Below are positions 1-8,945 of a stretch of 64,000 bases of DNA, piece after piece. The notes under the pieces were generated by a model, which saw only the letters and a list, made by a program, of their open reading frames with translations, was not told the DNA's origin and searched no databases. Both the position numbers and the translations under genes were made by a program. Numbering within the stretch: the stretch's first letter is position 1; every line of letters begins with the position of its first letter. The DNA is from an uncultured Draconibacterium sp. Lineage in GTDB: Bacteria; Bacteroidota; Bacteroidia; Bacteroidales; Prolixibacteraceae. Location of the stretch: assembly GCF_963674925.1 (NCBI RefSeq), contig NZ_OY771647.1:1379501-1443500 (forward strand), given 5' to 3'.

Positions 1-967
1 GTTTTTCTTTTTCTTTCACATGGATAGAGATAGTGCCGTGATTGCTCATTGCATCGATGGCATTTTTGCATAAATTTTCAATTACCCACGAGAACAGAGC
101 GGCATTTAGTGGTGTTTCAATATAGGCGTTGGGATCGTAATTCAGTTCAAACTTTACCTTATCCGACGAACGTCGTTCCAGGTACGAAACGGCCGAATTT
201 AGTACTTCGATAAGGTTAACGCGTAGCAGTTCCGGTTTTGATCCGATTTTTGAAAAACGTTCGGTAATTCGTTCCAGTCGCGAAGTGTCTTGCTCCAGTT
301 CTTTAATCAGATTTGGGTCAACATCTTTCAACTTTAACAGTTCGATCCAGGCCATTAGCGAAGATATAGGAGTGCCAAGTTGGTGCGCTGTTTCTTTCGA
401 CATGCCAACCCACACCTGGTTTTGTTCGGCACGGTTGGTAGCCACAAACGCAAAATAGGCAACCAGAATAAATATCATAATAACCGCAAGTTGTATAACC
501 GGATACAACTGCAGGTTTCGCAGAATTGTTGATTCGCGGTAGTACAACATCAGTTTATAACCGTCGCCTAAATCGATTGGAATTGGTGCTGCATAATCCT
601 GCATTTTTTTTAGTTCGCGCTGCAGTACTTCTTCTTTTCGGTCTTCTCGGTAGGCAATATTTCGGTCGGTATTAAAAGTTCCGTCAGGATTTAATATCAG
701 GATGGGAATCGTTGTGTTTTTCTCGCTAACCATACCCAGAAACTGAAGATAGCGTGTCTGAAGCTGAGCCATTTCAGGAGTGGTGATTTCGATGGTAGCA
801 TTATTAATTCCCTTTATCGCATCGGCCCAGATTTCAACCTTGTTGCGTTCTTCGTTGGCCATTTTCTTCGTTAGCCAGTTGGTGTATAGAATTGATGCTA
901 CTCCGATAAGTATAGCAAAGATGAGCAGTAAAATTTTTCCCCGTCGTCTTTTTAGATAAATGTCCAA
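1..967 (-). CDS. Sensor histidine kinase, 3' end cut by the window
   Basis: Membrane histidine kinase read on the reverse strand from a TTG at 965-967; an in-frame stop lies five codons upstream and no ATG is available near it. About 322 codons are visible. Membrane segments lie near residues 11-27 and 155-176 and flank a roughly 125-residue probably periplasmic sensor region. The H-box is SKETAHQLGTP with the phospho-acceptor at about His195, followed by a dimerisation helix. The N-box ENLCKNAIDAM is at about 297-307. The G boxes of the ATPase domain are beyond the window edge. The periplasmic ligand and the partner regulator cannot be seen. It runs in the same direction as dxs and coaX, so it may lie downstream of them, with a 109-bp gap. 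Confidence 0.85.
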   Translation of the reverse strand, partial: MDIYLKRRRGKILLLIFAILIGVASILYTNWLTKKMANEERNKVEIWADAIKGINNATIEITTPEMAQLQTRYLQFLGMVSEKNTTIPILILNPDGTFNTDRNIAYREDRKEEVLQRELKKMQDYAAPIPIDLGDGYKLMLYYRESTILRNLQLYPVIQLAVIMIFILVAYFAFVATNRAEQNQVWVGMSKETAHQLGTPISSLMAWIELLKLKDVDPNLIKELEQDTSRLERITERFSKIGSKPELLRVNLIEVLNSAVSYLERRSSDKVKFELNYDPNAYIETPLNAALFSWVIENLCKNAIDAMSNHGTISIHVKEKEK

Positions 968-1076
968 TGCAAATGGTTTTTAAGTACATTCTTCAGAACG
1001 ACTTAAAGATAAAAATATTATATCGATAACTGAATGCCGGAATAAAGGAATAATAGAGTGATCGGGTATTTACTGT

Positions 1077-2996
1077 TTAAACGATTTTTGTTTTGCCAAC
1101 TAATTCCCTTACGGTTTTAACAATACCTTGAGTATCGATGCCACATTCGTGGTAGAGTTCCTCGGGTGTTCCGTGTTCGATAAACTTATCAGGAATTCCA
1201 AGTATTTTGATTTTATTGCTGAAGCCTTTTTCGGCCATAAATTCGAGAATTGCACTTCCGAAGCCACCCTGAATGCTGCCGTCTTCGATGGTTACAATCT
1301 GATCGAAATTCTGCATGATTTCGGTAAGCATTTCAGTGTCGAGTGGTTTTACAAAACGCATATCGTAGTGAGCTGCTGAAATATCGCTGTTGGCCAGGAT
1401 TTTTACTGCACGTTGGGCAAAGATTCCGGACTTTCCAATCGACAACAAGGCAATGTCGCTGCCATCGTTTAATTTTCGGCCTTTACCAATTTCAATTTTT
1501 TCAAATTCCTTTTGCCAGTCGGCAATTATGCCGCAACCACGAGGGTAGCGGATTGAAAATGGCTGATTAATCTCATCCAACTGCGCCGTGTACATCAGGT
1601 TGCGCAACTCAATCTCGTCCATTGGAGCCGATACAATCATATTCGGAACAGAACGCATATAGGCAATATCAAAAACACCATGGTGTGTTGGTCCGTCTTC
1701 TCCTACCAGTCCGCCACGGTCGAGACAGAAAATTACGGGTAATTTCTGGATGGCCACATCGTGTATCACCTGGTCGTAGGCACGCTGCATAAATGTAGAG
1801 TAGATATTACAAAACGGAACCATACCTTGCGCGGCAAGTCCCGCCGAAAAAGTAACGGCGTGTTGTTCGGCAATTCCTACATCAAATGCACGATCCGGCA
1901 TCTGTTCTATCATTTTATTCATAGAGCAACCGGTGGGCATGGCGGGTGTTATCCCCACAATTTTATCGTTTTTTTCAGCCAGCTCAAGCAAAGTATCTCC
2001 AAACACATTTTGGAATTTTGGTGCTTGGTCAACATTACAGTCGCACTTATAAATTTCGCCGGTTTCTTTATCGAAAATACCCGGCGCGTGCCATTTGGTT
2101 TGATGAAGCTCGGCTTGTTTAAAACCTTTGCCTTTTTGGGTGATTACATGTAATAGTTTTGGACCCGGAATTTCTTTCAGGTCGTTTAGTGCGTTGGTTA
2201 AATACCGCACATCGTGTCCGTCAATCGGTCCAAAATACCTGAAGTTGAATGCTTCGAAAAGATTGTTCTCTTTCAGGATCATGTTTTTCAGTGCATGCTG
2301 GTTTTTCTGGATAAACTTACGTGCCTTCTTTCCAAAACCATCCAGTTTTCCCAGACCTTCCCATACATCGTGTTTCATCCGGTTATAGGTATCCGACTTT
2401 GAAATGTTGAGCAGGTATTTATTCAGTCCACCAACACTTGGGTCGATGGCCATATTGTTGTCGTTCAGAATTACAAGTATATCCGCATTTTCGCCTCCGG
2501 CGTTATTTAGTGCTTCAAATGCCATTCCTCCGGTCATGGCGCCATCGCCAATAACGGCAACCACCTTACGCTCTTGTTCTCCTTTAATCCTGGAAGCAAT
2601 AGCCATTCCTAATGCGGCAGAAATAGATGTTGACGAGTGTCCGACACCAAAAGCATCGTATTCGCTTTCCGTACGTTTTGGAAATCCGCTGAGTCCTTTA
2701 TATTTTCGGTTGGTATCGAACTGATCTCTTCGTCCGGTAAGTATTTTGTGCCCATAGGCCTGGTGCCCAACATCCCACACCAACTGATCGTAAGGTGTAT
2801 TGTATACATAATGCAGGGCAACAGTGAGTTCAACCACTCCCAGACTGGCTCCAAAGTGCCCCGGATTGGTTGAAACCACATCGATAATATAATCGCGCAA
2901 CTCCTGACATACGTCTTCAAGTTGGTCAACCGGTATTTTTTTTAGATCGTCGGGATTGTTTATTGATTCAAGCAGTTTCCCCTTCGCGTCTTCCAT
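1077..2996 (-). CDS. dxs: 1-deoxy-D-xylulose-5-phosphate synthase
   Basis: Condenses pyruvate and glyceraldehyde 3-phosphate, with thiamine diphosphate, to 1-deoxy-D-xylulose 5-phosphate. This is the first step of the MEP isoprenoid route and also feeds thiamine and pyridoxal synthesis; the enzyme is cytoplasmic. The 639-residue length is normal. The N-terminal part has NPGHFGASLG and DVGHQAYGHK, and the ThDP signature starts GDGAMTGG at residue 150 and ends in NDNNMAI. The transketolase pyrimidine domain carries the catalytic Glu in GIAEQHAV, and a transketolase C-terminal domain follows. The ATG at 2996 gives a normal N-terminus. coaX lies 99 bp upstream on the same strand. Confidence 0.97.
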   Translation of the reverse strand: MEDAKGKLLESINNPDDLKKIPVDQLEDVCQELRDYIIDVVSTNPGHFGASLGVVELTVALHYVYNTPYDQLVWDVGHQAYGHKILTGRRDQFDTNRKYKGLSGFPKRTESEYDAFGVGHSSTSISAALGMAIASRIKGEQERKVVAVIGDGAMTGGMAFEALNNAGGENADILVILNDNNMAIDPSVGGLNKYLLNISKSDTYNRMKHDVWEGLGKLDGFGKKARKFIQKNQHALKNMILKENNLFEAFNFRYFGPIDGHDVRYLTNALNDLKEIPGPKLLHVITQKGKGFKQAELHQTKWHAPGIFDKETGEIYKCDCNVDQAPKFQNVFGDTLLELAEKNDKIVGITPAMPTGCSMNKMIEQMPDRAFDVGIAEQHAVTFSAGLAAQGMVPFCNIYSTFMQRAYDQVIHDVAIQKLPVIFCLDRGGLVGEDGPTHHGVFDIAYMRSVPNMIVSAPMDEIELRNLMYTAQLDEINQPFSIRYPRGCGIIADWQKEFEKIEIGKGRKLNDGSDIALLSIGKSGIFAQRAVKILANSDISAAHYDMRFVKPLDTEMLTEIMQNFDQIVTIEDGSIQGGFGSAILEFMAEKGFSNKIKILGIPDKFIEHGTPEELYHECGIDTQGIVKTVRELVGKTKIV

Positions 2997-3095
2997 TTTT
3001 CCAAAAATTACTGAAACAATAACAACTGTTCTGCTACAGTTTGTTCACTGCAAAAGAAATAAAATTACTTGTAAAAAAGCAGGAGATTTCAGATG

Positions 3096-3860
3096 TTATA
3101 TAAATGAATTGATTTGAACCAGCCCTTCGAGCGTGAGCATTGGCTCGCAGGCTTTAATATTTTTTGTTAACGGAGCGATTATTGAACTTAGCCCTCCGGT
3201 AGCTACAACGTTAAGCGATTCGCCCAGTTCTTTTTCAGTACGTTCAATCATCGAATCTACCAATCCGGTGTAGCCGAAAATAATTCCCGACTGAATGGCA
3301 TGAATGGTGTTTTCGCCCAAAACCGATGGCGGAGGCGCAATATGAATTTGCGGCAATTGTGCAGTTTTTCCGGCAAGAGCGCCAACGGCGGTGCGTAAAC
3401 CGGGCGCAATGGCAACGCCTAAAATTTCCGAATCTTTACCAATGGTTGTGAACGTTAAAGCAGTACCAAAATCAATAACCATAGTATTGTTGCCATACTT
3501 TTGGTAGGCAGCCGTGGCATTGGCAACCAGGTCGGCTCCAATTTCGTATGGATTGAGAACTTTTATGGGTAAACGATTATAGATCTCGGGGTTAAGGTGG
3601 TTGATAACCGCATTGTCGAATAAACCCGATAACATTTCGCGAAAAGGATGAACAAGCGAAGGCACCACACTGCTTAAAATAATCCGTGATATTTCGGTGC
3701 GGCAGATCTTTCCGGCGGTTAACAGCGACCGGAAAATAACCTCATATTCGTCGGCTGTTTTCAGTTGATCGGTTTGAATGCGCCAGTGGTTTACCCATTC
3801 TTCATTTTTGTATATTCCAAAAACAATGTTTGTGTTTCCGATGTCGATTGCCAGTAACAT
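3096..3860 (-). CDS. coaX: Type III pantothenate kinase
   Basis: Phosphorylates pantothenate, the first committed step of coenzyme A synthesis. It belongs to the ASKHA fold. The N-terminal phosphate-binding strand is LLAIDIGNTN, with the conserved Asp at residue 6. IDFGTALTFTTI and GVAIAPGLRTAV are the second nucleotide and pantothenate segments typical of the family. The 254-residue length is usual. An exact Bacteroidota -7 box lies 21 bp upstream of the ATG. In many Bacteroidota coaX sits beside an outer-membrane protein gene, but here it is upstream of dxs. Confidence 0.95.
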   Translation of the reverse strand: MLLAIDIGNTNIVFGIYKNEEWVNHWRIQTDQLKTADEYEVIFRSLLTAGKICRTEISRIILSSVVPSLVHPFREMLSGLFDNAVINHLNPEIYNRLPIKVLNPYEIGADLVANATAAYQKYGNNTMVIDFGTALTFTTIGKDSEILGVAIAPGLRTAVGALAGKTAQLPQIHIAPPPSVLGENTIHAIQSGIIFGYTGLVDSMIERTEKELGESLNVVATGGLSSIIAPLTKNIKACEPMLTLEGLVQINSFI

Positions 3861-3880
3861 ATATTTGTGTATTAAATTTT

Positions 3881-3888
3881 CAAAAGTA
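3881..3888 (-). promoter_or_regulatory. Putative -7 promoter box for coaX
   Basis: On the reverse strand this reads TACTTTTG, an exact match to the Bacteroidota -7 consensus TAnnTTTG, 21 bp before the coaX ATG. No clear -33 TTTG is visible at the usual distance, so the call rests on the -7 box and its position. Confidence 0.45.
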
Positions 3889-4003
3889 CCTTTTTCTGCT
3901 GTCAGTTGCGAATTGTAACGGGTTTTTTGCGCATATTAGCTCTGTTGTTTTCTAAAAAAAATAATGTTAATTTTAGAGCAGCACTAACACTATTTCTAAA
4001 ATT

Positions 4004-4498
4004 ATGCACGAGACAAAAAATCCTTTAATCTTTCTGATCGAAGACAGTACTGTTTACAAAGATCTTATTGTTGGTTATTTGCAATCGAAAAAGTTTTCGA
4101 ATCTGAAAGTTTTTAAAAACGGAGAAGAATGTCTTAAGCACATCCATTTAAAACCTGATATTATAATTTTAGATTATTCATCGGAAGGAACAAGCGGTTT
4201 GGAATTTATGCTTCAGGTGGAGCGCGAACACAGCCAAATCGATTTTATTTTTCTGAGTGCGCAAAGTAAAGTGGATACTGCCGTAAAAATTATGAAATTG
4301 GGTGCGGCCGACTACATCATTAAAAACGATCAGGCGCCGAAAAAACTGGTCGAATCCATTGAGCGACTTAAAGATACGACAAAACAAGAGAAAAAGAAAT
4401 ATAGCTTCAAACTGGGGGTACTCGTTTTCTTTATTGTATTGTTCCTAATTATAATGATCATCACATTTATATCGGTCTTTTTCGACGTGGGATTGTGA
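4004..4498 (+). CDS. Receiver-domain protein with a C-terminal membrane anchor
   Basis: A 164-residue protein with a CheY-like receiver at residues 8-125. The acidic pair is Glu13-Asp14, the phospho-acceptor is Asp57 in IIILDYSS, the switch Ser is Ser85 in FLSAQSK, and the conserved Lys is Lys107 in YIIKND, so the domain looks active. There is no DNA-binding or enzymatic output domain. A basic linker (KQEKKKYSFK) leads into one strongly hydrophobic segment at about 136-160, so the receiver should be held on the cytoplasmic face of the membrane. No kinase is adjacent; the truncated kinase at the window start is the nearest. The output is unknown. It could be a phosphate sink or a membrane-localised docking protein. 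Confidence 0.85.
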   Translation: MHETKNPLIFLIEDSTVYKDLIVGYLQSKKFSNLKVFKNGEECLKHIHLKPDIIILDYSSEGTSGLEFMLQVEREHSQIDFIFLSAQSKVDTAVKIMKLGAADYIIKNDQAPKKLVESIERLKDTTKQEKKKYSFKLGVLVFFIVLFLIIMIITFISVFFDVGL

Positions 4499-4914
4499 TG
4501 CACGAAGGAATTGTGATTTTGAGGAATGGCAGAAAACCGGTATCAACCCGGCGTTATTGTATTTGCTTTACTTGAAAAATTGTTAAACTGTACTATCGCT
4601 AAATTGTAGAATTGCAAAACTGTTGACTGCGACTGCAAACTGTTTACTTTCGTTCTGGTTCCGCAATCGAAAATCTTTAAACACGAAGACACTAAGTTTT
4701 TTGTGAACCACAATAGGACATAGGCATCATTCGGTATTGGTTACTATTGCCAAACGTCCTATTGCAAAATTGCTAAACTGTTAACTGCGACTAAAAACTG
4801 ATTCCTTCCTTCTTTTTTGCGATTTTTTATGCGATATGTCAGCTCTATGGGGTTGAGGAGCAGAACATATTTCGAAAAATGTTACCTTACGCGCTTCATC
4901 AAAATTTATCAAAA
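4499..4914. repeat. Intergenic gap holding reverse-oriented dispersed repeat modules
   Basis: No gene is seen. From about 4560 to 4790 the gap holds reverse complements of modules found elsewhere in this window. 'gaccacaataggacatag'-type text and 'acacgaagacactaag' at about 4680-4730 correspond to the 'tcctatgtacctaatgtgg' and 'cttagtgtcttt' modules of the 31111 array. 'ctgttgactgcgactgc' corresponds to the array's cagtcgcag...cagtt module. The last bases before 4915 hold the leader of the transporter gene. Confidence 0.6.
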
Positions 4915-6357
4915 ATGGCAGTTCTTTCAGTATTAAAAGGATACAGTAAAAGTTTCTGGACTTCAAACACTATTGAATTATTTGAACGTTGGGCGTGGTA
5001 TGGTTTTTACCTGGCTTTTCCGCTGTTTTTGGTAGGCTCGACTGATACCGGAGCACTTGGTTTTTCAAATGCCGAAAAGGGAGCCATAATGGGAACCAGT
5101 TCGGCATTGTTGTATTTTTTACCCGTGATTACCGGGGCCATAGCCGACAAAGTTGGGTATAAACGAATTTTATTACTTGCCTTTAGTATTTATATCACCG
5201 GGTTTTTAATGATCAGCAGCTTTAACGCTTATTGGCCGGTCTATTTTGCTTTTATGTGGACCTGCATTGGTGGTGCATTCTTTAAACCAATTATTTCGGC
5301 TATGATCGCCAAAACTACCAATGAGAAAACTGCCTCGATTGGTTTTGGTATTTTTTATATGATGATCAATATAGGTGGATTTATAGGCCCTTTCATTGCA
5401 GGAGCTTTGTTGAAGTTAAGTTGGGCCTGGGTTTTTTACATGTCGGTAGCGGCCATTGGAGTTAATGTATTGCTCACACTGTTCTTGTTTCGCGAACCCG
5501 GAGTTGAAAAGGATGGTTCATCGTTAATAGAAAATATTGCACAGGCTTTTAAAAATATTTGGATCACACTTCAGAATTGGAAATATGTGTTGTTCCTGGT
5601 GATCATGATCTTATTCTGGACGGCTTTTAACCAGTTGTACTATTCGTTTCCAATATTTGTAGACCAGTGGATTGATACCACTTCTGTTTATAACGGATTA
5701 CATGCCGTATGGCCATGGCTGGCTGAAACAATTGGTGATAAGGGAACGATAAGTGCCGTGTCGATGACCAGTATGGACTCCTTCTTTATCATTGTATTTC
5801 AGCTAATGGTTTCAGCATTTGTTATGCGCTTCCGGCCGCTGGCTGCTATGATGGGGGGAATTCTCGTTTTGGCCGGAGGTATTGGGTTGATGTTCTCAAC
5901 ACAAAGTGGCTGGTTAATTTTGTTGGGTGTATTAATTTTTGCACTTGGCGAAATGGGCAGCTCTCCAAAGTTTACCGAATATGTGGGTAAAATTGCTCCG
6001 GCCGATCAAAAAGCGCTGTATATGGGAACTTCGTTTTTGCCAATAGCCGCTGCTCATAAACTGGCAGGTTGGCTTTCTGGTGACTTTTATGAAGGTATTG
6101 CCGATAAATATTTCCTGTTGCAAAAGGAAGTAGTTAATCGTGGAATACAGTTCCCGGCAGAATATTCGGCAGATTTTACTAAAAACGACTTTTTCGCCCA
6201 GGCAGCCGATAAAATGAATATGACACAAGTGGAATTGACCAATTATTTGTGGCAGAGTTATCATCCTTCAAATATTTGGATGGCTTTCTCTGGCATAGCA
6301 GTTTCGGCAGTTATTTTCTTGTGGTTGTATGATCGATTTGTAATGGGAGGGAAGTAA
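4915..6357 (+). CDS. MFS transporter, proton-dependent oligopeptide (POT/PTR)-like
   Basis: Inner-membrane transporter of about 480 residues with roughly 12 hydrophobic segments. The N-terminal FERWAWYGFYLAFPLFL resembles the FERFSYYG-type helix 1 of the POT/PTR family, in which a proton drives di- and tripeptide uptake. AIADKVGYKR is an MFS loop 2-3 motif, and GGAFFKPIISAMIAKTT resembles the family's G-x-G-x-x-KP segment. The substrate is inferred from family likeness only. The start at 4915 (MAVLSVLKGYSK) is preferred over an in-frame ATG at 4879, whose 12 extra residues look like leader. The gene is alone, flanked by repeat-rich gaps. Confidence 0.8.
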   Translation: MAVLSVLKGYSKSFWTSNTIELFERWAWYGFYLAFPLFLVGSTDTGALGFSNAEKGAIMGTSSALLYFLPVITGAIADKVGYKRILLLAFSIYITGFLMISSFNAYWPVYFAFMWTCIGGAFFKPIISAMIAKTTNEKTASIGFGIFYMMINIGGFIGPFIAGALLKLSWAWVFYMSVAAIGVNVLLTLFLFREPGVEKDGSSLIENIAQAFKNIWITLQNWKYVLFLVIMILFWTAFNQLYYSFPIFVDQWIDTTSVYNGLHAVWPWLAETIGDKGTISAVSMTSMDSFFIIVFQLMVSAFVMRFRPLAAMMGGILVLAGGIGLMFSTQSGWLILLGVLIFALGEMGSSPKFTEYVGKIAPADQKALYMGTSFLPIAAAHKLAGWLSGDFYEGIADKYFLLQKEVVNRGIQFPAEYSADFTKNDFFAQAADKMNMTQVELTNYLWQSYHPSNIWMAFSGIAVSAVIFLWLYDRFVMGGK

Positions 6358-6590
6358 GAAGTTTTCAGTAATCAGTCGAAGTTTTCAGTTTCTGTTGAAA
6401 ATTGAATATTAGGGATTCAATATTGGATATTTTGATGCTGGATGCCGGATATTTGATTTTCGATACTCGTAGCTTTAAAATTGATTATTCTACTTTGGAA
6501 ATTTTTATTTAGTTGAACTTAATATCCAATAACCAATTTTCAATTTAGAATATTCAGCTTGTTTTTCATGGGAATTGAATATTGAGAATT
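6358..6590. repeat. Repeat-rich intergenic gap
   Basis: Convergent gap with short degenerate phrases around 'ggatattggatatt', 'gaatattagggattc' and their complements, plus one 'gttttcagtaatcagtcg' phrase related to the dispersed module family at 31111. Repeats such as 'ttgaatattgag' appear in both orientations and could pair. No ORF with protein-like content is seen. Confidence 0.45.
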
Positions 6591-7124
6591 CTACATTGAT
6601 GATTCTTTTACAATAAACCGCCACGGTTTGCTAATCCAGGGTTCGCCGGCATAGTTGATTCCAACACGTGGAGCAGTTGTAAAGTGTGGTTTTAATCCCG
6701 TGTCTTCAACCCATATTCTTTCAGATGTGCCAAGGTTTTCACCATAGAAACTTTTGTCGAGTTGCAGTGTGCGGCCCACTCGTCCCGGTCCTGAAATGCC
6801 TTCCACGCTCCGTATTAAAACTGCAGAGGAGTCTCCCGGCTCGCCTGTGACAAAATTCAGCATCCAATACATGCCATAAATGAGGTAAACATATACCAGC
6901 CCTCCCTCATCAAACATTACTTTGGTACGGGGCGTTAAGCCTTTGTTGGCATGGCAGGCTTTGTCTTCACCTCCGCGATAGGCTTCGGTTTCGGTAATCA
7001 CGAACTTTTGTATTGTGCCATCTTCAAATCGTCGTACCAGTATTTTTCCGAGTAACTCGGGTGCAACCTGGGTTACTTCACGTTGGAAGAAAGAATTTGC
7101 TATTCGATTGGGATCTGTTCTCAT
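6591..7124 (-). CDS. DNA-3-methyladenine glycosylase (AAG/MPG family)
   Basis: Excises alkylated purines such as 3-methyladenine, and possibly hypoxanthine, to start base-excision repair. The 177 residues match the short bacterial AAG family. ITETEAYRG at 43-51 carries the catalytic Glu (Glu47, matching human Glu125) and the base-stacking Tyr (Tyr49, matching human Tyr127). TPRTKVMF, GLVYVYLIYGMYWMLN and the following SAVLIRSVEG are family signatures. The gene is divergent from the polysaccharide locus and probably unrelated to it. Confidence 0.93.
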   Translation of the reverse strand: MRTDPNRIANSFFQREVTQVAPELLGKILVRRFEDGTIQKFVITETEAYRGGEDKACHANKGLTPRTKVMFDEGGLVYVYLIYGMYWMLNFVTGEPGDSSAVLIRSVEGISGPGRVGRTLQLDKSFYGENLGTSERIWVEDTGLKPHFTTAPRVGINYAGEPWISKPWRFIVKESSM

Positions 7125-7227
7125 ATTTCATTTCTATCGGACCGGAAATATGCGAAATAAAAATCTAATGACTTATTCTGGCACTAAAATTATACTTTTA
7201 TAGTTTATTAAAAACAAGCTTAGCGGT

Positions 7228-8352
7228 ATGCAAACCATCCACATGACTGACATTTACGGGCAATACCTCACTATGAAGGCGGAGATTGATGATGCCATTC
7301 AGGAGGTGATTAAATCCACCCGGTTTATTAAAAGTGGGAAGGTGCTTGATTTTGAAGCAAAGTTAGCCGACTACCTGAATACCAATGTAATTGCGTGTGG
7401 AAATGGAACTGATGCACTTCAACTGGCGTTTATGGCTTTAGAGCTGGAACGGGGAGACGAGGTGATTACTACTCCTTTTTCGTTTGTGTCAACCGTTGAA
7501 GTTTTGGCGTTAATGGGACTTAAACCTGTTTTTGTTGATGTTTGTCCGGATACATTCAATCTGGATACAGCGCAAATTGAGAAGGCAATTACGCCAAAAA
7601 CAAAAGCAATTTTGCCGGTACATCTTTTTGGGCAATGTGCCAATATGGAAGCAATTATAGCTATTGCGAAAAACCATGAATTGTATGTGGTTGAAGATTC
7701 GTGTCAGGCACTGGGGACAGATTATATTTTTGCTGACGGCACAAAAAAGAAAGCCGGTACAATTGGACACATCGGTTGTAATTCATTTTTTCCATCAAAA
7801 AACCTGGGAGCCTTCGGTGATGGTGGTGCAGTTTACACCAGCGATAAAAAACTGGCTGACAAAATTAGATCTATTGCTAACCATGGCATGAAAGCCAAAT
7901 ACGAATATGAAAGAATTGGCATTAATTCGAGGCTCGATAGTATCCAGGCTGCCATTCTTGAGGTTAAACTGAAATATCTGGGTCAACATATAGACGCAAA
8001 ACAAGAAGCTGCCTGGTTTTATGATGATCATTTGAAAAATGTGCCAGGAATAAAGATCCCTTTAAGGAATGAATTTAGCACACATACCTTTCATCAATAT
8101 ACTATTCAGGCTGAAAGTAGAGATGAGTTGAAAATGTATTTGGAAACAAAAGGAATTCCTTCGATGGTTTATTATCCAAAAGCACTGCACCTGCAGGGCG
8201 CGTACAAAAGTTTGGTGTATAAAGTCGGTGATTTTCCAATTGCAGAACGTCTGACTCAAAATGTTTTGTCGCTGCCAATGCATACCGAACTGGATGACGA
8301 ACAGATGGAGTATATTGTTAAGGCAATAAAAAGTTTCTCGCAAAGTCGCTAA
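7228..8352 (+). CDS. DegT/DnrJ/EryC1/StrS sugar aminotransferase (WbpE-like)
   Basis: PLP-dependent aminotransferase of 374 residues, probably acting on a UDP-3-keto-N-acetylglucosaminuronate to give the 3-amino sugar. GNGTDALQLA binds the cofactor phosphate, VVEDSCQALG carries the PLP-ring Asp (Asp157), and FFPSKNLGAFGDGG carries the Schiff-base Lys (Lys191). It is the first of four co-directional genes (aminotransferase, acetyltransferase, dehydrogenase, oxidoreductase) that match the Pseudomonas WbpE/D/A/B set; the substrate assignment comes from that context. The last codons (FSQSR) and the stop lie inside a dispersed 'ctcgcaaag...acgcaaagg' repeat, so the original C-terminus may have been overwritten. 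Confidence 0.9.
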   Translation: MQTIHMTDIYGQYLTMKAEIDDAIQEVIKSTRFIKSGKVLDFEAKLADYLNTNVIACGNGTDALQLAFMALELERGDEVITTPFSFVSTVEVLALMGLKPVFVDVCPDTFNLDTAQIEKAITPKTKAILPVHLFGQCANMEAIIAIAKNHELYVVEDSCQALGTDYIFADGTKKKAGTIGHIGCNSFFPSKNLGAFGDGGAVYTSDKKLADKIRSIANHGMKAKYEYERIGINSRLDSIQAAILEVKLKYLGQHIDAKQEAAWFYDDHLKNVPGIKIPLRNEFSTHTFHQYTIQAESRDELKMYLETKGIPSMVYYPKALHLQGAYKSLVYKVGDFPIAERLTQNVLSLPMHTELDDEQMEYIVKAIKSFSQSR

Positions 8353-8362
8353 GACGCAAAGG
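8334..8362 (+). repeat. Dispersed 'gcaaag-cgctaagacgcaaag' element overlapping a gene end
   Basis: The text 'ctcgcaaagtcgctaagacg' continues into 'caaagg'. Its reverse complement recurs with few differences at about 62542-62570, and a relative is at about 10256-10282. Here it supplies the last codons and the stop of the aminotransferase. Confidence 0.6.
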
Positions 8363-8372
8363 AAGGATAAAA

Positions 8373-8945
8373 ATGAAAAAAGAATATTACAAACACGAGT
8401 CAGCCATAATCGACGAAGGAGCACAGATTGGTTCAGGAACAAAAGTCTGGCACTTTTCACATATTATAGGTTCTGCAAAAATTGGAGCAAACTGTATACT
8501 CGGACAGAATGTTTTTATTGGAAACAAGGTGCAACTCGGCAACAATGTAAAAGTTCAGAACAATGTCTCGGTGTATGAAGGAGTACTTTGTGAAGACGAT
8601 GTTTTTCTGGGACCTTCAATGGTATTTACCAATGTTGTTAATCCACGCAGTAGTGTTGAACGTAAACATGAATTTAAAACAACATTTGTAAAACGCGGGG
8701 CCACAGTTGGAGCAAATGCCACCATTATTTGTGGAGTTACTTTGGGCGAATATTGTATGGTTGGGGCTGGTGCTGTTGTAACAAAAGATGTAAAAGCTTA
8801 TGCCCTTGTTACCGGGGTGCCTGCCAAACAAACTGGGTGGGTGAGCCGTAGCGGAGAAATTTTGGGTGATGATTTAACTTGCCCCAAAACCGGAGAAAAG
8901 TATTGTCTTGAAACCGGAGAACTGAAACTTATCGAAAATGAGTAA
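8373..8945 (+). CDS. Left-handed beta-helix acyltransferase (WbpD-like)
   Basis: A 190-residue hexapeptide-repeat protein. Repeated [LIV]-G-x-x-x-x units run from about residue 14 to 150 (IGSGTKVWHF, IGANCILGQN, LGNNVKVQNN, VGANATIICG, LGEYCMVGAG). The C-terminal GVPAKQTGWVSRSGE is typical of WbpD and other N-acetyltransferases acting on 3-amino-GlcNAcA. The expected reaction is acetyl-CoA-dependent acetylation of the 3-amino group to give UDP-2,3-diacetamido-glucuronate. It lies between the aminotransferase (20 bp upstream) and the dehydrogenase, whose start overlaps this stop by 8 bp, which suggests coupled translation. Confidence 0.88.
   Translation: MKKEYYKHESAIIDEGAQIGSGTKVWHFSHIIGSAKIGANCILGQNVFIGNKVQLGNNVKVQNNVSVYEGVLCEDDVFLGPSMVFTNVVNPRSSVERKHEFKTTFVKRGATVGANATIICGVTLGEYCMVGAGAVVTKDVKAYALVTGVPAKQTGWVSRSGEILGDDLTCPKTGEKYCLETGELKLIENE

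Noticed and set aside
2404..2724. Open frames antisense to dxs
   Set aside because: dxs is continuous and fully matched on the other strand; the antisense products show no motif.
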